64,000 nt of DNA from an uncultured Alphaproteobacteria bacterium (lineage in GTDB: Bacteria > Pseudomonadota > Alphaproteobacteria > Sphingomonadales > Sphingomonadaceae): assembly GCA_903934325.1 (NCBI GenBank), contig CAIZNH010000044.1, positions 124,001 through 188,000 on the forward strand, read 5' to 3'. This document shows positions 58,774-64,000 of the stretch, one piece after another. The notes under the pieces were generated by a model. It was not told where the DNA came from. It saw nothing but the letters and a program-made list of their open reading frames with translations, and searched no databases. A program made the translations under genes and the position numbers. Positions within the stretch are counted from its first letter, which is position 1. Every line of letters starts with the position of its first letter.

Positions 58774-60084
58774 TTAATGCAGCTTGAGGCGTGGACGCAC
58801 GATGCGGTTCACGCGGCCGATCAGCATCAGGAATGTCGCCTTCAGCCAGCCGTGGATGCCGATCAGGTGCAGGCGGTAGAGCGAGGTGTAGATGAACCGC
58901 GCCAGCCGCCCTTCGATCGCCATGCTCCCGCCGATGAGGTTGCCCATCAGGCTGCCCACGGTCGAGAAGCGCGAGAGCGACACCAGCGAACCCTTGTCGT
59001 GATAGGTGAAATGCTTGAGCGGGCGGCCCGATTGTTTGCGCACGATGTTGGCGAACACCACCTCGGCCATCTGGTGCGCGGCCTGCGCGCGCGGGGGCAC
59101 GGGACGATCCTCGCCCGGCGGCGTGTAGCTGGCGCAGTCCCCGAGCGCGAAGATATCGGGATCGACCGTGGTCTGGAGCGTGTCGGTGACGAGGATCTGG
59201 TTGCGCGGATTGGTTTCGAGGCCAAGGCCGGAGAGGAAATCCGCGCCCTTCACGCCGGCAGCCCAGACGATGAGGTCCGCCTCGATCGCCTCGCCGGTCT
59301 TGGTTATGAGCTGGCGCGGGCGCGCCTCGACCACCTGCACCGCCGGGCGCACCTGCACACCGAGTTGCCCCAGTTCATAAGTCGCCGCAGCCGCCAGCTT
59401 GTCGGGCAGCGCAGGCAGGATGCGCGGACCGGCTTCGAGCAGGGTCACATGCATCCGGCTCTCGTCGAACACCTCGAGGCCGTAGTGCCGCAGGGCTCCT
59501 GCCGCATTGTAGAGTTCCGCGGCCAACTCCACGCCGGTGGCGCCGCCGCCGACAATCGCGACGCGCACCTGCTCGTTGGCGCCCGGGTCCTTCATCATCG
59601 CGCGGCTGACGCGCAGGCAGTGGTTCAATAGCCGTGTGCGGAAGCGATCGGCCTGTTCGCGGCTGTCGAGGTAGAGGCAATGGTCCTTCACACCCGGGAC
59701 GCCGAAATCATTGGAAACCGAGCCCAAGGCGAGCGCCAGAATATCGTAGCGGATGGTGTGCCCCGCGATCAGTTCGCTGCCGTCCTCGTCCTTCACCGGC
59801 GCAAGGCGGATGGTCTTTGCGGTGCGATCAACGCTTTCAAGGCTGCCCTGGAAGAAGCGGTAGCCCCAGCGGAAGCAATGGCCGCGATAGCCCACTTCAT
59901 CGAGATTGGCATCGAGCGAGCCGGCGGCAACCTCGTGCAGCAGCGGCTTCCAGATATGGGAAAGGTTCTTGTCGACGAGGATGATGTCGTGATGCTTGCG
60001 CCCGTATTTAGCCCCCAGCCGGCGGACAAGCTCGAGCCCTCCGGCGCCGCCACCGACGACAACGATCTGGGTCTTGCGGTTCAT
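58774..60084 (-). CDS. ndh: Type II NADH:quinone oxidoreductase
   Basis: Ndh-2 is a single-subunit, non-proton-pumping NADH dehydrogenase of the inner-membrane face. The 436-residue flavoprotein shows the FAD motif IVVVGGGAGGLELVRRLG, LLHEVAAGSLDAN, the NADH-binding VAIVGGGATGVELAAEL, and the FAD-contacting ILVTDTLQTTVDPDIFALGDCA. A C-terminal amphipathic/membrane-binding region follows (FIYTSLYRLHLIGIHGWLKA). ATG at 60084 is chosen for its AAGGAGT site. It contributes to the respiratory chain ending in the oxidase at the start of the window. Confidence 0.95.
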   Translation of the reverse strand: MNRKTQIVVVGGGAGGLELVRRLGAKYGRKHHDIILVDKNLSHIWKPLLHEVAAGSLDANLDEVGYRGHCFRWGYRFFQGSLESVDRTAKTIRLAPVKDEDGSELIAGHTIRYDILALALGSVSNDFGVPGVKDHCLYLDSREQADRFRTRLLNHCLRVSRAMMKDPGANEQVRVAIVGGGATGVELAAELYNAAGALRHYGLEVFDESRMHVTLLEAGPRILPALPDKLAAAATYELGQLGVQVRPAVQVVEARPRQLITKTGEAIEADLIVWAAGVKGADFLSGLGLETNPRNQILVTDTLQTTVDPDIFALGDCASYTPPGEDRPVPPRAQAAHQMAEVVFANIVRKQSGRPLKHFTYHDKGSLVSLSRFSTVGSLMGNLIGGSMAIEGRLARFIYTSLYRLHLIGIHGWLKATFLMLIGRVNRIVRPRLKLH

Positions 60085-60222
60085 CGGGCACTCCTTGGCA
60101 CGGCTGTGCAGCGCAATCCCGGCGCTGACTATAGCCGGGCTGAAAAACAAAATCGCGTCGAATCATGCCGCTGACCTGCGACACGATCTTTCTCGAGGGG
60201 AGGCGAGTTCGTCCATAAGCAA

Positions 60223-60253
60223 ACGGGCGGAAGGGTCCAATCCTTCCGCCCGT
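60223..60253 (-). terminator. Terminator downstream of accC
   Basis: acgggcggaagg (60223-60234) and ccttccgcccgt (60242-60253) form a perfect 12-bp stem with a 7-nt loop. In the accC direction it is followed by ttgcttat. It is a strong intrinsic terminator for the aroQ-accB-accC run and lies 52 bp beyond the accC stop. Confidence 0.75.
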
Positions 60254-60304
60254 CAATCATTCCGATTTGTGTTGCGGTGCAACATAAATGCACCGATCCG
60301 CGGT

Positions 60305-61654
60305 TCAGTCCTCGCGGGTCTCCAACCACTGCTCGAGCCACTTGATCGAATAGTCGCCGTTGAGGACGTCGGTCTGGCGCAGCAATTCCTGGTGGAGCGG
60401 GATGTTGGTCTTTACCCCTTCGACCACCATTTCCTCCAGCGCACGGCGCAGACGCATGATGCAGCCTTCACGAGTGCGGCCATAGACGATCAGCTTGGCG
60501 ATCATGGAATCGTAATAGGGCGGGATCTTGTAGCCGGCGTAAAGTCCTGAATCGACACGCACATGCATGCCGCCAGCCGCGTGATAATAGGTCACAAGGC
60601 CGGGCGAGGGCGCGAAGGTGAAGGGGTCTTCGGCGTTGATACGGCACTCGATCGCATGGCCGTGGAATTCGAGCTCTTCCTGTTTCACCGAAAGCGGCTT
60701 GCCCTCGGCTATGCGGATCTGCTCGCGCACCAGATCAACGCCCGTGATCGCTTCGGTCACGGGGTGTTCGACCTGCAGGCGGGTGTTCATCTCGATGAAG
60801 TAGAACTCGCCGTTCTCCCACAGAAACTCGATCGTGCCTGCACCGCGATAGGCCATGTCGCGCATGGCTTGCGCGCAGACTTCGCCCATGCGCATCCGCT
60901 CTTCGGCGCTGATGACCGGCGACGGGGCCTCTTCGAGCACCTTCTGGTGGCGGCGCTGGAGCGAGCAGTCGCGCTCGCCCAGATGGATCGCTCCGCCATT
61001 GCCGTCGCCGAAGACCTGGAATTCGATGTGGCGCGGATTGCCGAGATATTTCTCGATATAGACGGTCGCATCGCCGAAGGCGGCCTTTGCCTCGCTGCCT
61101 GCCTGCTGCATCAGGGTTTCGAGCTTGTCCTCGCTCTCGCACACCTTCATGCCGCGACCGCCGCCGCCCGAAGCGGCCTTGATGATCACGGGATAGCCGA
61201 TTTCCTTGGCGATCTTGCGCGCCTCGTCGAAATCGCTGACCGCGCCGTCCGAACCCGGCACCAGCGGCAGGCCCAGCGCGCCAGCGGTGCGCTTGGCCTC
61301 GACCTTGTCGCCCATGGTGCGGATATGCTCGGGCTTGGGGCCGATCCAGATGATGTCATGCGCTTCGACGATATCGGCGAACTTGGCGTTCTCTGACAGG
61401 AAGCCATAGCCCGGGTGGATCGCATCGCATTGCGCGACTTCGGCCGCCGAGATGATGTTGGCGATGTTGAGATAGCTCTCGCCAGCTGGCGGCGGGCCGA
61501 TGCAGACCGCGTGATCGGCGAGGCGCACGTGCATCGCATCGGCATCGGCGGTGGAGTGCACCGCGACCGTCTCGATCCCCATTTCGTGGGCAGCGCGGTG
61601 GATGCGCAGCGCGATCTCGCCGCGATTGGCGATCAGGATGCGTTTGATGCCCAT
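60305..61654 (-). CDS. accC: Acetyl-CoA carboxylase biotin carboxylase subunit
   Basis: AccC carboxylates the biotin of BCCP in an ATP-dependent step of fatty-acid synthesis. The 449-residue protein begins [21 protein letters not shown]. It has the ATP-grasp glycine loop [14 protein letters not shown], the conserved [45 protein letters not shown], and [12 protein letters not shown]. It is full length and starts 4 bp after accB. Confidence 0.97.
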   Translation of the reverse strand: MGIKRILIANRGEIALRIHRAAHEMGIETVAVHSTADADAMHVRLADHAVCIGPPPAGESYLNIANIISAAEVAQCDAIHPGYGFLSENAKFADIVEAHDIIWIGPKPEHIRTMGDKVEAKRTAGALGLPLVPGSDGAVSDFDEARKIAKEIGYPVIIKAASGGGGRGMKVCESEDKLETLMQQAGSEAKAAFGDATVYIEKYLGNPRHIEFQVFGDGNGGAIHLGERDCSLQRRHQKVLEEAPSPVISAEERMRMGEVCAQAMRDMAYRGAGTIEFLWENGEFYFIEMNTRLQVEHPVTEAITGVDLVREQIRIAEGKPLSVKQEELEFHGHAIECRINAEDPFTFAPSPGLVTYYHAAGGMHVRVDSGLYAGYKIPPYYDSMIAKLIVYGRTREGCIMRLRRALEEMVVEGVKTNIPLHQELLRQTDVLNGDYSIKWLEQWLETRED

Positions 61655-61658
61655 GGTC

Positions 61659-62174
61659 TTAGGAAATCACCACCAGGGGCTGGTCGAATTCGACCGGCTG
61701 GGCGTTCTCGATCAGGATCGCGGTGACGGTGCCCGACTTGGGCGCGGTGATCGGGTTCATCACTTTCATCGCTTCCACGATCAGCAGGGTGTCGCCTTCC
61801 TTCACCGCCTTACCGACCGCGATGAAGTTTGCCGCACCCGGCTCGGCCGCGAGGTAGCAGGTGCCAACCATCGGCGACTTGACTGCGTTCTTGAGATCGG
61901 GGCCGGCGGGTGCAGCAGGCTCGGCTGCGGCCGGAGCGGCAGCGGCGGGTGCAGCGGCAGCCACGGCAGGCGCAGGGGCTGCGGCGTAGACCGGGGCAGC
62001 GGCAGCCATGCTCGCGCGCGAGACGCGGATCTTGCGGTCGTCATCCTCGACCTCGATCTCGGTCAGCCCGGTCTCGTTCAGCAGTTCGGCCAGTTCGCGC
62101 ACCAGTGCGGTGTCGATGTTCATGCCCGACTTGCGCCCGTTCGCCTTGCTGCCTTGGCCAGCGTCGTTTGCCAT
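61659..62174 (-). CDS. accB: Biotin carboxyl carrier protein of acetyl-CoA carboxylase
   Basis: BCCP carries the biotin between AccC and the carboxyltransferase. The 171-residue protein has an N-terminal helical region ([20 protein letters not shown]), a long Ala/Pro linker, and the C-terminal biotinyl domain with the biotinylation motif EAMKVMN (Lys137) and the protruding thumb [15 protein letters not shown]. Start 62174 is favoured by an AAGGGG site; MNIDT at 62123 is an alternative. It lies between aroQ and accC, the frequent aroQ-accB-accC order. Confidence 0.96.
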   Translation of the reverse strand: MANDAGQGSKANGRKSGMNIDTALVRELAELLNETGLTEIEVEDDDRKIRVSRASMAAAAPVYAAAPAPAVAAAAPAAAAPAAAEPAAPAGPDLKNAVKSPMVGTCYLAAEPGAANFIAVGKAVKEGDTLLIVEAMKVMNPITAPKSGTVTAILIENAQPVEFDQPLVVIS

Positions 62175-62292
62175 GTATGCCCCTTGTCAAATGCCGTGCG
62201 CTCGAAACTGCGCGGATAAAGCGCGAGCGTCTATTGCGGCCAATTGCGGCAGGCAAGTGGCAGCGGTGCAAAATGTGAAACTTGGATGACGA

Positions 62293-62733
62293 TTAAACCG
62301 CGCCTGACGCTACGGCTTCGAGCGCGATGCGGTAGGAATCGGCCCCGTGCCCCTCGACCGTCATGGCCGCAGCCATGCCGACATAGGACAAGTGGCGGAA
62401 AGCCTCGCGGGTCTTGGGGGCGGAGAGGTGCACCTCGATCACCGGCGTGCGGATCGCCTTGATCGCATCGAGCAGCGCGATGGAAGTGTGGGTATAGGCG
62501 GCCGCATTGAGCAGCACCGCCCGCGCGCCTTCGGCCCGAGCTTCGTGCAGCCAGTCGACCAGCATCCCTTCGTGATTGGTCTGGCGCATCTCGATTTCGA
62601 GCCCGAGTTCGCGGGCGCGATCCTCCAGCATTCCCGCGATATCATCGAGCGTGGTGGTGCCGTAGATCTCCGGCTCGCGTGTGCCGAGGAGATTGAGATT
62701 GGGGCCGTTGAGGACGTAGACGAGGTTGCTCAT
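62293..62733 (-). CDS. aroQ: Type II 3-dehydroquinate dehydratase
   Basis: AroQ dehydrates 3-dehydroquinate in the shikimate pathway. The 146-residue protein is a standard type II enzyme. It shows VLNGPNLNLLGTREPEIYG with the catalytic Tyr/Arg loop, RQTNHEGMLVDWLHEAR, LNAAAYTHTSIALLDAI, and the catalytic His region VIEVHLSAPKTREAFRHLSY. It precedes accB by 118 bp on the same strand. Confidence 0.96.
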   Translation of the reverse strand: MSNLVYVLNGPNLNLLGTREPEIYGTTTLDDIAGMLEDRARELGLEIEMRQTNHEGMLVDWLHEARAEGARAVLLNAAAYTHTSIALLDAIKAIRTPVIEVHLSAPKTREAFRHLSYVGMAAAMTVEGHGADSYRIALEAVASGAV

Positions 62734-62835
62734 GGGCGCGGGGATAGCGCGAAGGCGGGGGACGGGGAAGGACTGAGTCTTGCGAATGCAGTCGAATTCA
62801 CGGAAGGGCCTAGCGCAAAGGAAAATCGCAAAGGT

Positions 62836-63261
62836 TTGAATGCGTTGCTGATTGCGCGTTTGCATCTTTTTCTTGGCTTGTTCGCTTGGGAGCGAGCCAA
62901 CTACAGCCGCTGCGCCTGCTTCCTTGGGCGCGCTGCGCACACGCTTGACGCGAAAGGAGTGAAATTCTCGGCTCGTGTCCGTATGAAGTTGCTGATCGCT
63001 TGCGCACTCTCCGGCAACCGCACGCTAGCCCAGCAGCACGCCAACCAAGTTGCCTTGTTGATCACGTCGCAAGACAATTTGCGATATGACGACAAAGCTT
63101 TCCTGTCGCTGCTCGTGAACCTCGCATGTCGTAAACTTGAATTGCCGGTTCCGCTGTTGGCTCAGGTGCCGAAGAGGATTGATGAGCTGAAGGTCTCGAC
63201 GAGGCTTGCCGAGATGTTTCCTCCAGACTTGCTTCGATTGGATGAGGAATTGAATTCTTAG
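62836..63261 (+). CDS. Hypothetical helical protein of lower GC content
   Basis: An open frame with no recognised family. If started at TTG 62836 it gives about 141 residues, mostly helical: LNALLIARLHLFLGLFAWER, CACFLGRAAHTLDAKGVKFS, LLVNLACRKLELPVPLLAQV, ending LRLDEELNS. Other possible starts are GTG 62959 and ATG 62983. Base composition is visibly more AT-rich than its neighbours, and codon choice uses many tt-rich codons, which suggests acquired DNA. No good ribosome-binding site fixes the start, and the gene could be a fragment. Confidence 0.5.
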   Translation: MNALLIARLHLFLGLFAWERANYSRCACFLGRAAHTLDAKGVKFSARVRMKLLIACALSGNRTLAQQHANQVALLITSQDNLRYDDKAFLSLLVNLACRKLELPVPLLAQVPKRIDELKVSTRLAEMFPPDLLRLDEELNS

Positions 63262-63280
63262 GCGCGATTGGATGCCCCCC

Positions 63281-63694
63281 CTACCGATCCACCCCCTTAA
63301 CCTTCCCCCACTGACGCGCCGCCGTGTAGCCGAGGTAGCCGGTGCCAAACAGCGCATAGAGCGGCTCGGGCAAGCCGTTGAGATAGGCGTTCATCCCTGC
63401 CGCGATGTCGCGGGCGGCCAGCGGGTGGAAGGCGCTGAGCACCCCCATCGGCAGCGCGGTCAGCAGCAGGATATACATCACGTAGAGAAAGCTCGGGCGC
63501 GCGCGGCTGGTCCAGGGGTCTGCGGAGTTGGCCTCGGCGACGATCGCCTGAAGCTGGGTCTCGAGCATCTGCATTTCCTGCGAGCCTTGCAGTGTGATCA
63601 GTTCGAGCTTGGCCCTGGCCTGGGCCTCCTTGTCCGGAATGATCTTGTCGATCAACGAGGCGATGGGGCCGATAAGGACGTCGATCAGGACCAT
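63281..63694 (-). CDS. 3TM-type holin (gene-transfer-agent holin family)
   Basis: A 137-residue protein with an amphipathic N terminus (LIGPIASLIDKIIPDKEAQAR), a charged helical segment (LQGSQEMQMLETQLQAIVAEA), the WTSRARPSFLYVMYILLLTALP helix, a second hydrophobic region (ALFGTGYLGYTAARQW) and a short basic end. This is the pattern of the 3TM holins of gene transfer agents and related phages, which permeabilise the membrane for release. No other GTA or phage gene is in the window, although the true GTA cluster may be elsewhere. Residue patterns support the family; release function is inferred. Confidence 0.78.
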   Translation of the reverse strand: MVLIDVLIGPIASLIDKIIPDKEAQARAKLELITLQGSQEMQMLETQLQAIVAEANSADPWTSRARPSFLYVMYILLLTALPMGVLSAFHPLAARDIAAGMNAYLNGLPEPLYALFGTGYLGYTAARQWGKVKGVDR

Positions 63695-63738
63695 GTTTCG
63701 CGCTCCTTGCGGGTGAGTCGCGCAAAAATGACCAAATC

Positions 63739-63764
63739 GGTTAATGTAGGAAAATGAATTAACC
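63739..63764. promoter_or_regulatory. Inverted TTAACC repeat upstream of the holin gene
   Basis: ggttaat (63739-63745) and attaacc (63758-63764) form a perfect 7-bp inverted repeat with a 12-nt AT-rich spacer, 45-70 bp upstream of the holin start. TTAACC is the CtrA half-site core, although the spacing differs from the usual TTAA-N7-TTAA. The repeat could instead be a terminator for the upstream citrate-lyase-like gene, whose stop codon it touches. Confidence 0.4.
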
Positions 63765-64000
63765 TATTTCGTATCAGCTTCGGCTAAGAGCCTCTGTGCG
63801 AGCACCAGATGCGGGCGGTCGAGCATTGCTCCATCCAGCGCCACCACGCCTGCGCCGGGATGATCGTCAAAGGCCTGCACCACCGCGCGGGCGTGGGCCA
63901 GTTCCTCGGCGCTGGGAGTGAAGGCAGCATTGATAGGATCAACCTGTGCGGGGTGGATCGCCAGCATCCCGGCAAAACCCTGCGTCCGCACCCGCCGTGC
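63764..64000 (-). CDS. HpcH/HpaI aldolase/citrate lyase-like protein (CoA ester lyase), C-terminal part
   Basis: The last 78 residues of a protein of the CitE-like CoA ester lyase family; the N-terminal part is beyond the window. It contains GFAGMLAIHPAQVDPINAAFTPSAEELAHARAVVQAF, the conserved H-P-x-Q-V-x-x-I-N region near the CitE C terminus, then VVALDGAMLDRPHLVLAQRLL. Such enzymes cleave malyl-CoA, citramalyl-CoA or related thioesters; the exact substrate cannot be told from the fragment. Confidence 0.85.
   Translation of the reverse strand, partial: ARRVRTQGFAGMLAIHPAQVDPINAAFTPSAEELAHARAVVQAFDDHPGAGVVALDGAMLDRPHLVLAQRLLAEADTK

Overview
The window is a gene-dense, high-GC stretch of an alphaproteobacterial chromosome. 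The gene content points to the Sphingomonadales, most likely Erythrobacteraceae (Erythrobacter/Porphyrobacter-like). Evidence is the ctaD-ctaB-ctaG-ctaE cytochrome oxidase cluster with a tiny CoxF-like gene, a class I lysyl-tRNA synthetase, an FNR regulator with alphaproteobacterial cysteine spacing, a sphingomonad-type dispersed palindrome, and a holin of the gene-transfer-agent class. This placement is inference from content, not from a marker gene. About 72 protein genes and two tRNAs are supported. I see no insertion sequence, complete prophage, rRNA or CRISPR.

Layout. 1-4.4 kb: cytochrome c oxidase structural and assembly genes, with a frameshifted DUF983 gene before SURF1. 4.4-9.2 kb: threonine synthase, an RNA methyltransferase-like protein, folB, then molybdenum cofactor genes moaA-moaD-moaE. 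9.2-11 kb: an oxygen-response island with an FNR box, a small membrane protein whose ribosome-binding site sits in a perfect inverted repeat, and an FNR-type regulator. 11-17 kb: ribosomal proteins L21/L27, a GNAT enzyme, a TetR regulator, YgfZ, dihydroorotase, RarD and a lipoprotein. 17-26 kb: astD (broken by a C7 tract), selO, a hydrolase, a glycosyltransferase, the YfgM-BamB outer-membrane module and a carboxyl methyltransferase-like membrane protein. 26-32 kb: an rsmE-gshA-CHAT protease-monooxygenase run, ubiA, an SRAP protein, and a VOC protein divergent from soxR across a SoxR operator. 33-46 kb: M3 peptidase, sixA, a DinG-like helicase, a perfect parS site, lysK, a prolyl-hydroxylase-like enzyme, an RcnB-like repeat protein, a degenerate GGDEF protein, EttA and an M28 peptidase. 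47-49.3 kb: a reduced chemosensory cluster made of a truncated receptor, CheW, a small protein and a CheB-like protein lacking its esterase residues. 49-58 kb: CorA-type transporter, transketolase/AceE-like enzyme, DUF885 protein, tRNA-Pro, tRNA-Ile2, polysaccharide deacetylase and a degenerate histidine kinase. 58-64 kb: an Lrp regulator, type II NADH dehydrogenase, aroQ-accB-accC, a GTA-type holin and the end of a citrate-lyase-like gene.

The most novel observation is a pair of roughly 89-nt elements, at 9186-9273 and 25962-26050. Each begins at or one base from the stop codon of the gene reading into it and folds into two stem-loops. Compared with one another they show three compensatory base-pair changes, which suggests a structured 3'-UTR RNA family. 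Other points of interest are the parS centromere site, the SoxR and FNR operators, several likely pseudoenzymes in signalling proteins, an exported CHAT (caspase-like) protease, and four tail-to-tail gene pairs that overlap by exactly four bases at their stop codons.
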